From Candidatus Sulfopaludibacter sp. SbA3 (GTDB lineage: Bacteria > Pseudomonadota > Alphaproteobacteria > Caulobacterales > Hyphomonadaceae): 64,000 bases of DNA. A program made the translations under genes and the position numbers. The stretch lies in NCBI GenBank assembly GCA_945913285.1, contig CAMEDD010000003.1, positions 35,600 through 99,599 on the forward strand, in the 5' to 3' direction. The notes below the pieces were generated by a model that did no database searches, was not told the DNA's origin, and worked only from the letters and a program-made list of their open reading frames with translations. Below, one piece after another: positions 8,632 to 19,546 of the stretch (position 1 is its first letter; the number at the start of each line of letters is the position of its first letter).

Positions 8632-10569
8632 ATGCGGCGTCTGAGTATAGTTTTCTTTTTTGTCCTTGCGATTGCCGCAGGCATTGGATGGTTCGTTCTG
8701 CGCCAGCCGCCGAAACCGCTCGATATTTCCGAGCCGGTCCGTATCCATCAGGGCATCGTGATTGGCGGCATCGACGCGGACAACAGGGCGATCCGCGTGT
8801 TCAACGGCATTCCTTATGCAACCGCCGAACGCTGGACCGCGCCGGCCGCGCCGCCTCAATGGGGCGCCACGTCGCGCGATACCCGCGCGTTCGGGCCGGA
8901 ATGCATCCAGCCGCGCACCCGGTTCGGATCGTTCGTTAACCAGATTATCGACGGCATGGGCCTGTCGATGATCGAGCGGACGGCGGCACGCATTGCGATG
9001 TCGGCTCAGGAGCCCCCGCCGGAAGCTGAAAACTGCCTCGTACTGAACGTACGCACTGCGAATCTCAAGGGCGCCGAGCCGCAGCCCGTGATGGTCTGGA
9101 TCCATGGCGGCGCGCACCAGTATGGGTCCGGCTCCAGCGGGATTTACCAGTCCAACGGGCTCGTCGAACAAGGCGTGGTCCTGGTCACAATCAACTACCG
9201 GCTCGGCGCATTCGGATATCTGGCCCACCCCGCGCTCACCGAAGAGGCCGGCACGTCCGGCAATTACGGCCTGCTCGACCAGGCGGCGGCGCTGGGCTGG
9301 GTGCGCGACAACATCTCCGCGTTCGGCGGCGATCCCGGGAACGTAACGATCTTCGGCGAAAGCGCAGGCGCCCAGTCTGTCACCGAACTGATGGCGATGC
9401 CCGCCGCAAACGGGCTGTACCACAAGGCCATACTGCAGAGCGGCGCCAGCACCGGAAACCTCTTGCACCTCAAGCGGTCTCCCATGGCCGGCATCAAGAG
9501 CGCCGAAGAAGCCGGCGCCGATTTCCTGTCCTCCCTTGCCCCGCCAGCGGCGACTGCAGTGGATCTGCGCGCCATTCCCGCCGCAGCGATCATCTCGCGC
9601 GGCGAAGCCCGCAGCGATCTCAACGGCTATTTCCTTCCGGTTGTGGATGGCCGGGTCATCCCGCGGCCGATCGGTGCGGCGTTCCGGGATGGAACCGTGC
9701 CGAAAGTGCCGATGCTGGCCGGCTACAACGCCGATGAGGGCAGCCTGTTCTACGATAGCCTCCAGTCGCCGACGATCCTGCGCTCTCAGCTGACAGGACC
9801 GCTGGAGGAGCGCGAAGCCGCTTTGGCGGAGGTGTTCGGACGCAATCCTGCCAAGGCGCTGCAGGCACTTTACGGCATGGACACGCCAGAAACCTGGGAC
9901 AAGGGCGCGGCAGACATGCTGGGCGACGACCTTTTCGGCGTTCACATGCGCTTTGTTGGCCGGCTGAATGCCGAGGCGGGCCAGCCGACCTTCCTCTATC
10001 ACTTCACGCGCGTGCCCCCCTCGAAACGCCAGACGATCGGCGCGTTCCATGCCGCCGAAATCTCCTTCGTTTTCGACAGCCATCTCAGCGGCATGAAGAT
10101 CACCGCTGCGGATCGCAAGCTAACCGATCAGATGGTCAGGTTCTGGGCGAACTTTGCGCGCTCCGGCAATCCAAACGGTCCGGGTCTGCCCGAATGGCAG
10201 CCGACCCGTTCGGAAAAGGACGTCTGGCTTGAACTCGATGCCACGCCTGAGCCCATCGAAGGGCTGCGCGCCCGCAAGCTCGACATTCTGGAGGAGAGTC
10301 TGCTGAAGCGCCTCGCTGCGGTCGCAGGCGCGCCGCCTGCCGCTGAGCCATCGGCCGAAACCACACCGGCGCCCGCAGGAATACCCAGTCTGCCAATCCG
10401 GCAACCTGTAAAGGCCCGCCCCCGCACACCGGCTCCTGCCCCGGCTGAGCCCTCGGTCGCGGTGTCCGGTTTTATCACGCCTCAGCCCGCGCCGGCCGAG
10501 CCTGAACCGGCCCCAGCTGATGCGGCTCCGGTTGAAACGCCCGCGGCGCCTGCCTCAGGCAGTGAGTAA
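8632..10569 (+). CDS. Carboxylesterase type B with Pro/Ala-rich C-terminal tail
   Basis: Alpha/beta-hydrolase esterase. Residues 4-22 are a hydrophobic signal or anchor, so the enzyme should act outside the cytoplasmic membrane. Family marks are IPYATAERW near the N-terminus, the oxyanion region MVWIHGGAHQYGSG, the nucleophile Ser244 in FGESAGAQS, the acid in YNADEGSLF and the His in GAFHAAEISFVFD. The catalytic domain ends near residue 555. It is followed by about 90 residues rich in Pro, Ala and Glu, probably a flexible, low-complexity tail. The last 15 nt overlap the convergent msrC gene. A 490-codon frame on the other strand is a shadow. Confidence 0.93.
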   Translation: MRRLSIVFFFVLAIAAGIGWFVLRQPPKPLDISEPVRIHQGIVIGGIDADNRAIRVFNGIPYATAERWTAPAAPPQWGATSRDTRAFGPECIQPRTRFGSFVNQIIDGMGLSMIERTAARIAMSAQEPPPEAENCLVLNVRTANLKGAEPQPVMVWIHGGAHQYGSGSSGIYQSNGLVEQGVVLVTINYRLGAFGYLAHPALTEEAGTSGNYGLLDQAAALGWVRDNISAFGGDPGNVTIFGESAGAQSVTELMAMPAANGLYHKAILQSGASTGNLLHLKRSPMAGIKSAEEAGADFLSSLAPPAATAVDLRAIPAAAIISRGEARSDLNGYFLPVVDGRVIPRPIGAAFRDGTVPKVPMLAGYNADEGSLFYDSLQSPTILRSQLTGPLEEREAALAEVFGRNPAKALQALYGMDTPETWDKGAADMLGDDLFGVHMRFVGRLNAEAGQPTFLYHFTRVPPSKRQTIGAFHAAEISFVFDSHLSGMKITAADRKLTDQMVRFWANFARSGNPNGPGLPEWQPTRSEKDVWLELDATPEPIEGLRARKLDILEESLLKRLAAVAGAPPAAEPSAETTPAPAGIPSLPIRQPVKARPRTPAPAPAEPSVAVSGFITPQPAPAEPEPAPADAAPVETPAAPASGSE

Positions 10570-11022
10570 GATCCGGCAGATTTCGGTAAGCCCGGCCTGA
10601 TCCGTTTCGTCGAAGGCGTCATAGTCCGTAGAATCGACGTCGAGGACGCCGACCAGTTCGCCATTCGCCTTGAACACGGGCACGACGATCTCGGAATTGG
10701 AGGCCGAATCGCAGGCGATGTGCCCCGGAAATTCGTGAACGTCGGGAACGATGATCGGCTTGCGTGTCGCCGCCACATGGCCGCACACGCCCTTGCCAAA
10801 CGGGATCCGCAGGCAGCCGAGCGTGCCCTGGTAGGGACCGACAACGAGTTCGCCGGGTTTCAAAGGATCAACCAGGTAAAAGCCGGTCCAGAAAAAGCGC
10901 GGCTTGAAGGCCAGCGTCAGCAGGCAGGCCGCGCTCGCGTAGCGCGCCGTTTCGGAGGTTTCGCCAGCCACCACGCTCGCGATTTCCTTTGTCAGCTGCC
11001 GGTACGCCTCTGCCTTGTCCAT
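10555..11022 (-). CDS. msrC: Free methionine-(R)-sulfoxide reductase (GAF-domain)
   Basis: Cytosolic GAF-fold enzyme that reduces free methionine-R-sulfoxide with thioredoxin. The three cysteines fall at 70, 80 and 104 of a 155-residue protein, giving spacings of 10 and 24. These equal the spacings of the catalytic and resolving cysteines of E. coli fRMsr. They sit in the signature segments GCLRIPFGKGVCG and HIACDSASNSEIVVP. I start at the ATG at 11022 (MDKAEAYRQ), with AGGA just upstream; a longer frame back to 11079 adds an arginine-rich stretch absent from the family. It is divergent from the DUF4129 gene and overlaps the esterase stop by 15 nt. Confidence 0.93.
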   Translation of the reverse strand: MDKAEAYRQLTKEIASVVAGETSETARYASAACLLTLAFKPRFFWTGFYLVDPLKPGELVVGPYQGTLGCLRIPFGKGVCGHVAATRKPIIVPDVHEFPGHIACDSASNSEIVVPVFKANGELVGVLDVDSTDYDAFDETDQAGLTEICRILLTA

Positions 11023-11162
11023 ATCCTGCCTCTCTGCGGTCACCGGCCGCCTGTACCGCCGGATCGAGGCTCGCCGCAAGTGCCCGTTGAAGCGGCAGGC
11101 GACCTCTGAAATAGTCTGGCAGGTGAACTCGGGTTCGGAATCGCGGGGAGGGTCGGGCGTTT

Positions 11163-11957
11163 ATGCGCAGGTTGAGGACGCCCCTGAGCGCGCTGGCCCT
11201 CTGCCTGTTGCTCGCAGCGCCATCGCTCGCCCAGCCTGCGCCCGCAAACGACAGCGAAACCGGGTCTGGCGACTATGTCGAAGTCTTTGACGGCGATGTT
11301 GAAGCGATCCCGGAGCCTGGGCTCGAAACCGATCTCGACGCCGTAGATGAAGCCCACGCCGCCTACCTCTCTGATCCGGCACTGCAACTCGAACGTCCCG
11401 AGCAGGATATCGAGGTTGCGGACCCGCCCGATCCGCCGCCGGACTGGCTGCGCGCGTTCGGGGAATTTCTGGACTCACTCGCTCCCCTCTTTCGCATCAT
11501 ATTCTGGATCGCAGTCGCGCTTGTGGTGGCCGGACTTTTGTACTTCATCTTCGGTGAAGCGGTGCGCCTCAGATTTGGCGGGCCCCGCAAGCCGAAGGGC
11601 ACTTTGCCGGATGATGTGCTGACGGATTTGCGCCCGGATGCCGACGCCGCCCGTTCGCTGCTCGACGAAGCGGACGCGCTCGCCCGCGCCGGACGGTTCG
11701 CCGAGGCGGTTCACCTCCTGCTCTTCCGGTCCATTGAGGGTATCCAGACGCGCCTTGACGGCGGCGTTCCGACATCCCTGACGGCGCGCGAGATCGCAGG
11801 GCTCGGTAAACTGCCGGACCGCGCCAGGCGGGCGCTGAAACCCATCATCCAGGTTGTGGAGCGCAGCTTCTTCGGAGGCCGCGATGTCGACGCCGTTGGC
11901 TGGCAGGAAGCAAGACGCAGTTACGAAGACTTTGCATTCGGTGAGGGCTGGGCATGA
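11163..11957 (+). CDS. DUF4129 domain membrane protein (first gene of MoxR operon)
   Basis: 264 residues: a signal peptide (about 1-23), an acidic periplasmic stretch, one membrane span near 112-135 (FRIIFWIAVALVVAGLLYF) and a cytoplasmic domain. That domain carries the DUF4129 pattern: ADALARAGRFAEAVHLLLFRSI, SLTAREIAGL and the final ERSFFGGRDVDAVGWQEARRSYEDF. The domain is usually found fused to transglutaminases or next to MoxR/DUF58 genes; no biochemical function is known. A GGGGAGGG Shine-Dalgarno lies about 12 nt before the ATG. Its stop overlaps the DUF4350 start (ATGA), so the pair is translationally coupled. Confidence 0.87.
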   Translation: MRRLRTPLSALALCLLLAAPSLAQPAPANDSETGSGDYVEVFDGDVEAIPEPGLETDLDAVDEAHAAYLSDPALQLERPEQDIEVADPPDPPPDWLRAFGEFLDSLAPLFRIIFWIAVALVVAGLLYFIFGEAVRLRFGGPRKPKGTLPDDVLTDLRPDADAARSLLDEADALARAGRFAEAVHLLLFRSIEGIQTRLDGGVPTSLTAREIAGLGKLPDRARRALKPIIQVVERSFFGGRDVDAVGWQEARRSYEDFAFGEGWA

Positions 11958-13166
11958 GCACAGCAACAGAGTCCCGTTCGCCCTTTTCTGCCCGCGTCAT
12001 GGCGATCCTGATCGCGGTCGCCGCGATCTCGTTCGGGGCCGTGCTTGTGATGGCCGGGTGGGCGCCTGAACTGCGGGACCGTAACCGCGCCGGTGATCAT
12101 CCGTTTTCCACATCAGCGCTTGGGTTCAATGGCCTCGTGCGCCTGCTCGAGACGTCAGGTTATCCGGTCAAGATATCGCGGCTCGCGAGCGACCTCGAAA
12201 CGCGCTCGTACGGGCTGATGATCGTCACATTATCCGCAGACGCCAGTTTCCAGCCGCTTGTCGACAAGTCCTTCCAACCCGCAACACTGGTTGTTCTGCC
12301 AAAATGGTATGGCCGCACGGACCCGGTGAACCCAGCCCGGCAATCAGATACCCGGTTCATCGACGCGAGTGAACTCAATGACCGTATCCGGACCATCTAT
12401 TCCGGCGCCGAGATCGTGCGCGTGAAACCGCCGGGCGTCGCGGATACGCCTTTCGGCCAGGTCCCGATCAAGCCCGATATACGGTTGCAGCTGATCAGCG
12501 ACACATCGCTGGCAACCGTGATTGGCGCCGATAACGGTGCGCTGCTGGCCTATGACCCGGTCCGCAGCCTGTACATCCTCAGCGATCCCGACATGCTGAA
12601 CACGTTCGGCCTCGCCGAGCGTGATAATGCCCGCTTCGCAGTCCAGCTGGTAGACTTGCTTCGCCAAGATGCGTCAGAACCCATCCTGATCGACGCCGCG
12701 CTGCACGGGTTCGAGCGATCCGAGAACTTGCTCAAGATGATGTTCAGCGTGCCCTATATCGGCGTCACGCTTGTGGCACTCGCCGCAGCGCTCCTCCTCG
12801 GTTGGGCCGCCGCGATCCGCTTTGGCCCGCCGATGCGCGAGGAACGGGCGATCGCGCTCGGCAAGCAGGCACTGGCAGACAACTCTGCCGGCCTCGTCGC
12901 GATGGCGCGGCGCGAGGCCCGAATGGCTCCGGGCTTCCTCGCGCTCGTCCGCCGCCGGCTCGCGCGGGAGATCGGCGCACCGCGCTGGCTGAGCGAGACC
13001 CAGTTGACGGAAATTTTTGATCATCTCGGACCTGATCCCGAAACGGGCCGGACTTTTTCACAAATGGAAGCGGAGCTGAAACAGCCCGCCGCAAGCCGCG
13101 AAGACCTGCTCGCAAAAGCGCGCGGGCTGTATCGCTGGCGCAAGGACGTTATCAGGAGAACACTCA

Positions 13167-13180
<14 letters not shown>
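11954..13180 (+). CDS. DUF4350 domain membrane protein
   Basis: A 408-residue protein with an N-terminal span (about 14-35) and a second span near 258-282 ([20 protein letters not shown]). The extracytoplasmic part between them matches the DUF4350 layout: [20 protein letters not shown] followed by a Rossmann-like [16 protein letters not shown] region. The C-terminal cytoplasmic tail is basic and helical. DUF4350 proteins are constant partners of MoxR-DUF58-DUF4129 clusters, and their role is unknown. The start overlaps the preceding stop by 4 nt and the end overlaps moxR by 14 nt. Confidence 0.85.
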
Positions 13181-14119
<939 letters not shown>

Positions 14120-14123
<4 letters not shown>

Positions 14124-15433
14124 TTTCGCCCACGCTCCGCGCGATCTTCCTGATGCTGCTGGGCCTGCCCCTGCTGGTCGCCATCGCGTTGCTGGCGCCG
14201 GAGCTCTGGATTGTGTCAGCCGGGTGGATCGCCGCGGTTGGGGCGCTGATCGGCGTGGATACTCTGCTCGGCGCTTCGGTTCGGCAGTACGCAGTCAAAG
14301 TCTGCCTGCCGCCGATACTTTATGTCGGCAGCGCGGACGATGTTGAGATCGAACTTTCGTTCGAGAACGGACCGCTTCCGGCGCGCGTCGAAGTTCAACT
14401 CGAAACCAACGCCCTGCTCGGCACCCGTGAGCCCCAGGGCCTGCGCGGCTGGGACGGCCGGATCCGTGCGCATACGATCAGTGTTACGCCCTCGCGGCGC
14501 GGCATGGCGCAGATCATCCGCCTCTGGAGCCGCTGGCAGGGGCCGCTCGGTCTCATCCAGAAACGCCATGTCGAGCTGCTGAACCTGAACGTTCCGGTAA
14601 CCCCCAATGTCCGCTGGGTGCGCGACGAAGCCATCCGCCTGTTCTCTCGCGATGCAGAATTCGGCATCAAGACGCAGATTGAGCGCGGCGACGGCAGCGA
14701 ATTTGATGCCTTGCGAGAGTTTGCCTCCGGCATGGACCGCCGAGCGATCGACTGGAAACACTCCGCCCGCCACCGCGCCCTCCTGGCCAAGGAGTTCAAG
14801 ACCGAGCGCAATCACAATATCGTCTTCGCCTTCGACACCGGCCGTCTTATGAGCGAACCGCTCGGCGGTGTGCCGAAGCTCGACCGGGCGGTCACCGCGG
14901 GCTTACTGCTTGCCTATGTGTCACTGCGCAACGGCGACCGGACGATGTTCTACGGGTTTGCGGACCACCCCGGGGCCAATAGCGGCTTCCTGACGGGCAC
15001 GAGCAGCTTCCCGAAGGCGCAGGCAGTCGTCGCCGGAATGGACTATTCCGAGGACGAAGCAAATTTCACCCTCGCCCTGTCGAAACTCGGATCGCAGCTG
15101 CAGCGCCGGAGCCTCGTCATCATCTTCTCCGATTTCGTCGACACGATCTCCGCCGAACTGATGCTGGAAAACGTCAAGCGCCTGACAGACCGCCACCTCG
15201 TCCTGTTCGCGACCTTCGAAGACGCCGCCTTGTCCCAGATGGCCGACGCCGCCCCGGGCACTGCGCAGGATGTCGCCCGCGCCGTCATCGCCGACACGTT
15301 GCTGTCTGAGCGCGATGTCGTGTTGCGGCGACTGCAACGCCTCGGCGTGCAGATCATCGAGACAACGCCTGGGAAGTTCAGCAGTGAACTTGTATCGCGC
15401 TACCTTCAGATCAAGCAGAGGGACATGCTGTGA
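14120..15433 (+). CDS. DUF58 domain protein
   Basis: 437 residues starting with a GTG that overlaps the moxR stop (GTGA). Two hydrophobic segments occupy roughly residues 7-50. The DUF58 core follows, with the hallmark [18 protein letters not shown] and [20 protein letters not shown]. The C-terminal third reads as a vWA-like fold, with a MIDAS-like FAFDTGRLM strand and the later VIIFSDFVD strand. DUF58 proteins are regarded as MoxR clients; no enzymatic reaction has been shown. The stop overlaps the next GTG start, so expression is coupled through the operon. Confidence 0.93.
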
Positions 15434-16431
15434 GCGATCTCCTCAAGTCTTACCGCTTTCGTGAAGAGCGCCAGTCCGATTGGGCGAAGCTCGACCAGAT
15501 CCTCACGCGGGCCGAAGGCGGCGGCGTGAAGAGCCTTACCGACGACCAGATGCTCGCCCTGCCCCGCCTGTACAGGCAGGCCGTCTCGTCGCTTTCGGTG
15601 GCGCGCTCCATCTCGCTCGACCAGAACGTGATCAATTATCTCGAGAGCCTCTGCACCCGCGCCTACTTCTTCGTGTACGGCGCCCGCACGACGATCGGTG
15701 AGCGGATGATGCTGTTCCTGCGCAAGGACTGGCCGGCCGCCGTCAGCGGGTCCGTCTGGAATACGCTGATCGCGGCGTTCTTCTTCTTTGGCGGATGGGC
15801 CCTCGCCTTCTTCCTCTGCCTTCAGGATATGGACTGGTTCTGGACCTTCCATGGCCAGAACTTCATGGACGCACGCAACCCGGACGCAACGGCCGAGTAT
15901 CTTCGAGGCACGATTTACACCCTCGAAGGCGGTACAGGCGAAGGTGAGCTCTCGGCCTTTGCCAGCTTCCTGTTCAACAACAACGCCCAGATCGCGCTCC
16001 TCGCATTCGCCCTCGGCTTTGCTTTTGGCATCCCCACTGCCTGGCTGCTGGTCTATAACGGGGTTATGATCGGCTCCCTCTATGCCGTGTTCTGGGACAA
16101 AGGTCTCGGCTACGAATTCACTGGCTGGCTGATGATCCACGGCGTGACGGAGATTTCCGCCATCGTGCTGGCTGGCGCGGCCGGCTTCGTGATTGGCGGC
16201 GCAGTCGCCTTTCCGGGGGCGCATTCACGGATCGCCTCGGCGCGCCTCGCCGGCCAGCGCGCCGCGACGATTGCGATGGGCTGCGTCTTGATGCTCATCA
16301 TCGCGGCCCTGCTGGAAGGGTTTGGCCGCCAGCTGATCAATTCTGACGTTGTTCGCTACGCCATCGCCGGCGCGACGCTCGTCTTCTGGCTGGTCTATTT
16401 CTATGCCCCGCGCAAAGAGCTGCCAGTATGA
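15430..16431 (+). CDS. SpoIIM/DUF95 family integral membrane protein
   Basis: 333 residues beginning with a GTG that overlaps the upstream stop. The N-terminal 100 residues are helical and charged (LDQILTRAEGGGVKSLTDDQ). At least five membrane spans follow, with the family segments NNNAQIALLAFALGFAFG and GLGYEFTGWLMIHGVTEISA. SpoIIM in Bacillus works with SpoIID/P in septal peptidoglycan remodelling. In non-sporulating Gram-negative bacteria the homologue lies in MoxR clusters and its role is unsettled. The histidine/glutamate pair in HGVTEI is a conserved intramembrane feature of the family. Coupled by ATGA overlap to the RDD gene. Confidence 0.92.
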   Translation: MSDLLKSYRFREERQSDWAKLDQILTRAEGGGVKSLTDDQMLALPRLYRQAVSSLSVARSISLDQNVINYLESLCTRAYFFVYGARTTIGERMMLFLRKDWPAAVSGSVWNTLIAAFFFFGGWALAFFLCLQDMDWFWTFHGQNFMDARNPDATAEYLRGTIYTLEGGTGEGELSAFASFLFNNNAQIALLAFALGFAFGIPTAWLLVYNGVMIGSLYAVFWDKGLGYEFTGWLMIHGVTEISAIVLAGAAGFVIGGAVAFPGAHSRIASARLAGQRAATIAMGCVLMLIIAALLEGFGRQLINSDVVRYAIAGATLVFWLVYFYAPRKELPV

Positions 16432-17381
16432 CAAAGCCCCCGGTCAAGATGGCGCCGGTCAATGCCGCTACGGCGATCAGCCGCGAGGCCGCAGTCCAAC
16501 GCCGCGCGCGCTTTGCCGAAGAGCTGCGCCAGTCCAAAACCGTGCGCCGCCTCGTGACACCCGAAGGCGCAGCCATCCAGCTGCGACTTGCCAGCGTGGC
16601 AGAGCGTGCCGGCGCCTTCATGATCGACCTTGCGATCCAATGGGCCATCGTGATCGCCACCCTCATGGGGCTCGGCTATATGGGCAGTGCCCTGAGCCCT
16701 GGCAGCGCCAATATCGCCTTTGCCTTCTGGCTGGTTTTCTTCTTTTTCCTGCGCAACTTCTACTACATCTTCTTCGAGATCGGTCAGCGCGGCGCGACCC
16801 CTGGCAAGCGGATTCTGGGGCTTCGCGTTGCAGCCCGTGACGGAGGCCGGCTGACGGCCAATTCCGTGCTCGCACGAAACTTCATCCGCGAGATCGAGAT
16901 CGGCCTGCCCTTTCAGTTTGTCCTGATGGGCGCAGACCAGTTCGGCGCCTGGATGGCGCTGTTCGGCCTTCTCTGGTCCGGCGTATTCCTGCTATTTCCG
17001 GTCTTCAACAAGGACAAGATGCGTGTCGGTGACCTGCTCGCCGGTACCTGGGTCATCAAGGCGCCCAAGGCCAAACTGATGGAAGATATCGCCTCATCGA
17101 CGGCTCGGCCGGAGACGGCTTCGCGATTTGCGTTCTCGGCGGCGCAAACCGAGGTTTATGGGATCCACGAGCTGCACGTCCTGGAGGATGTGCTGCGTCA
17201 GTCCACAGCCGAAATCAAAGCGCGGGTTGCGGGCCGTATCCGCACGAAGATAAGCTGGTCGCGCACTGACGGCGAAGCGGATGTTGCATTCCTGGAGGCC
17301 TACTACGCCGCGCTCCGGAAACGCCTTGAGCAACGCATGCTTCTCGGCGATCGCAAATCCGACAAGTTCGACGTCCGCTGA
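16428..17381 (+). CDS. RDD family membrane protein (last gene of MoxR operon)
   Basis: 317 residues with an RDD-type transmembrane domain between about 50 and 205. The eponymous pattern is seen as LASVAERAGAFMIDLAIQ in the first span, and the third span reads ISRNFIREIEIGL-like with the basic/acidic pair of the family. Spans near 63-85, 90-112 and 165-195 are predicted. The C-terminal 110 residues are soluble and helical. RDD proteins are of uncertain function, some linked to ion transport. The ATG overlaps the SpoIIM stop by 4 nt. The gene ends 15 nt before the convergent GT2 stop, closing the operon. No clear hairpin was found there. Confidence 0.92.
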   Translation: MTKPPVKMAPVNAATAISREAAVQRRARFAEELRQSKTVRRLVTPEGAAIQLRLASVAERAGAFMIDLAIQWAIVIATLMGLGYMGSALSPGSANIAFAFWLVFFFFLRNFYYIFFEIGQRGATPGKRILGLRVAARDGGRLTANSVLARNFIREIEIGLPFQFVLMGADQFGAWMALFGLLWSGVFLLFPVFNKDKMRVGDLLAGTWVIKAPKAKLMEDIASSTARPETASRFAFSAAQTEVYGIHELHVLEDVLRQSTAEIKARVAGRIRTKISWSRTDGEADVAFLEAYYAALRKRLEQRMLLGDRKSDKFDVR

Positions 17382-17396
17382 GTATCAGCTGGAGCG

Positions 17397-18377
17397 TCAG
17401 GCTTTTGCGGCTGTATCCCGGCCTTCGTCGCGGCCCTGCGGATAAAGCGGGATCTTGAGACAATGCTTCCCCAGGCGAACGATGATTGAAGTGGAAACAA
17501 CGAGCGGGGACGCAAATATCTTCAACGCGGCTACCAGGTTTCTTGCTCTCACTGCGTCAATGAGCTTCATCCATGCCAGATCAATCTGAGTCTGCGTCAG
17601 ATGCTCCCGAAGCGCCGACCTGGCCTCGGAAGAAACGCCCGGCCCCGTTAACAGCGCAAGATCCGAATCGAGCACCTTCTGCATAGCCTTGGTAGGAATA
17701 TCCTTCGACAACGATCCTGCACGGTTCAAGGCTATGTATCCACACGGATCAATCACATCCAGCTTCGCACCGGCCGCTAGCGAGCGGGCGTAAAAATCGT
17801 AGTCCTCGGAGAGGCGCATATCTTCGCGAAACGACAGACCGTGCTTGAACAAAAAAGCGGTTCGCATCATCGGCTTCAAATAGCCGAGCTCCCGCCTGAA
17901 ACCGACATGCCGCAAAGTGTTCTCCCGCACGAAGCGCGCGAGATCTATGCGAACCGTCCCCAGCGTCTCGTCCCGCCAGACCCTGAAGCCTTCTTCGGGC
18001 CTCTGGCCCGGCCAGATACGGATGATGTCATCTGCGATGAAATCAGCATCGCTGCGCTCAGCATGTTCCAGCAATTTGGCCATGCGGCCCGGCAGAAGGA
18101 AGTCGTCTGCATCAAGACCGGCGACCCAGGCCGTCTCAACCATCCGGAGCCCTGTATTCCGCGCCGCGCCGGGTCCGCCATTCCGGGCGTGACGCCGGAC
18201 CGTCAATTGCGGGTGCTGCGCGGCCAGAGCTGTGAGGCGTTCAGAACTGTTATCGGCCGAGCAATCGTCGATAACGATGATCCGCACAGGAACTGTCTGT
18301 GCCAGCGCGCTCTCCACCGCTTTCACGATGGTTGCGCCAGCATTGTAACACGGGATGACGAGCGTAGCTTTTTCCAT
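17397..18377 (-). CDS. Glycosyltransferase family 2
   Basis: A 327-residue GT-A fold transferase: TLVIPCYNAGATIVKAVES opens the nucleotide-binding domain, IDDCSADNSS follows, and the DXD-type motif is in GLDADDFLLPGRM. A conserved acidic segment MRLSEDYDFYAR is the likely catalytic-base region. No membrane segment; a C-terminal helix could dock to the membrane. I chose the ATG at 18377, 11 nt after the upstream GT2 stop. An ATG at 18446 would add 23 residues and overlap that gene, and has no better ribosome site. Likely adds a sugar to the surface polysaccharide built by this region; donor and acceptor unknown. Confidence 0.9.
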   Translation of the reverse strand: MEKATLVIPCYNAGATIVKAVESALAQTVPVRIIVIDDCSADNSSERLTALAAQHPQLTVRRHARNGGPGAARNTGLRMVETAWVAGLDADDFLLPGRMAKLLEHAERSDADFIADDIIRIWPGQRPEEGFRVWRDETLGTVRIDLARFVRENTLRHVGFRRELGYLKPMMRTAFLFKHGLSFREDMRLSEDYDFYARSLAAGAKLDVIDPCGYIALNRAGSLSKDIPTKAMQKVLDSDLALLTGPGVSSEARSALREHLTQTQIDLAWMKLIDAVRARNLVAALKIFASPLVVSTSIIVRLGKHCLKIPLYPQGRDEGRDTAAKA

Positions 18378-18388
18378 CGGTTTTGGCT

Positions 18389-19507
18389 TCACGGCATGGA
18401 GAAGCGTAAGCGTTTGCGCAGGAATCGGGCGAGGTTTTTCAGCCATTGGGGCCGCGTCGCCGGATCAAGCCTGAGCCCCATCAACGCGTAGCGGGCAGGC
18501 CGGGGCGAAATCAGGAATGTCGTCCACCAAACCCAGGTCACGAGACGGCGAGGACCGGACTGCGTTTGCCACGAAAGCTTGCGAATGGCCCAGACAGCAT
18601 CTTCAAGTGTCTCGCCCGGAATCGTATGCGCCGATGGCTCAAACAAAACCGAAACGACGCGCTCGAACAGGTGCTGTTCGTCGCGGGCGCCGAGGTCTGC
18701 TGCCACGAACAAACCCAGTCGGGTAGCGTGCTCTCTGAGCGCTTTGTAGCGCTCCTGATCATGTGATATCCGCCAGCGTGCAAGGCGCGCTTTTTCTTCC
18801 CGCCGCGAGGTATGCTGACGGCTGTGGAGCCTGTACGCGCAGATCGCACTCTCGAAACTGCGAACAGGTCCGTAAAGCGGTGCAACGGCACATAGATACC
18901 CGTCGCCGCCGTAACGAAAGGCCTCCGGATCCATCGGCAAGATCCGTTCAAGGATGGACCTGTCAAACACGAGTCCGGAGGTAATCGTACCCTTGTACCG
19001 TCCGGTCTCGCGCAGCGCGCTCGACGCATCACCATTGGCAAGCTTCTGGTTCAGTGGCGGAAAACATCCTTCGCCAACAGCATTCGTCGCATCCGTGTAG
19101 TGCATGCGGTAATGGTACACAGTGACACCGGTCTCGCGGCGGCTGCCAATCAGGTTCGAGGCGCCGGGAAGCATGAAATCGTCTGCATCCAGAAACATGA
19201 CAAGCTGACCGTTACTCGCCGCGAACCCGGCATTGAAGCCGGCGCCCTGCCCGCTGTTGACGGGCTGGAACACCGTCTTGATGCGCCCCGGGTTCTTCGC
19301 CTGGAAGTCACGGATCACATCGCGCGAACGATCGGTCGAGCAATCATCGACGACGATGATTTCGATCCTGGCCGGATCCTGCTGCAACAGGCTTTCAATC
19401 GCTTTGCTGACGAACTGCTCGTAATTGTAATTGTTGATGATCACCGACAGCACGACGGGCGCGCTTGCCGCGATTTCCTGCGCCTGCTGGTCCATTGTGC
19501 TCATCAT
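18389..19507 (-). CDS. Glycosyltransferase family 2
   Basis: GT-A fold transferase of about 372 residues. The SVIINNYNYEQFVSKAIES opening, VVDDCSTDRSRDV and DXD motif FLDADDFMLPGA are in place. The C-terminal 120 residues are helical and basic. The ATG at 19507 is preceded by GAGGAGG 10 nt upstream; alternatives lie at 19504 and 19495. It lies between galE (40 nt upstream) and the second GT2 (11 nt downstream), so the three form one leftward unit. By context it builds the repeat unit of an exported polysaccharide; its specificity cannot be read. Confidence 0.92.
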   Translation of the reverse strand: MMSTMDQQAQEIAASAPVVLSVIINNYNYEQFVSKAIESLLQQDPARIEIIVVDDCSTDRSRDVIRDFQAKNPGRIKTVFQPVNSGQGAGFNAGFAASNGQLVMFLDADDFMLPGASNLIGSRRETGVTVYHYRMHYTDATNAVGEGCFPPLNQKLANGDASSALRETGRYKGTITSGLVFDRSILERILPMDPEAFRYGGDGYLCAVAPLYGPVRSFESAICAYRLHSRQHTSRREEKARLARWRISHDQERYKALREHATRLGLFVAADLGARDEQHLFERVVSVLFEPSAHTIPGETLEDAVWAIRKLSWQTQSGPRRLVTWVWWTTFLISPRPARYALMGLRLDPATRPQWLKNLARFLRKRLRFSMP

Positions 19508-19546
19508 AGTCTGCTTGCCTCCTCGGATAACAGGAGACGCCACCCC

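Noticed and set aside
8605..10083. 492-codon minus-strand frame opposite the carboxylesterase
   Set aside because: The esterase on the plus strand has full catalytic motifs; the antisense frame is a codon-bias shadow.
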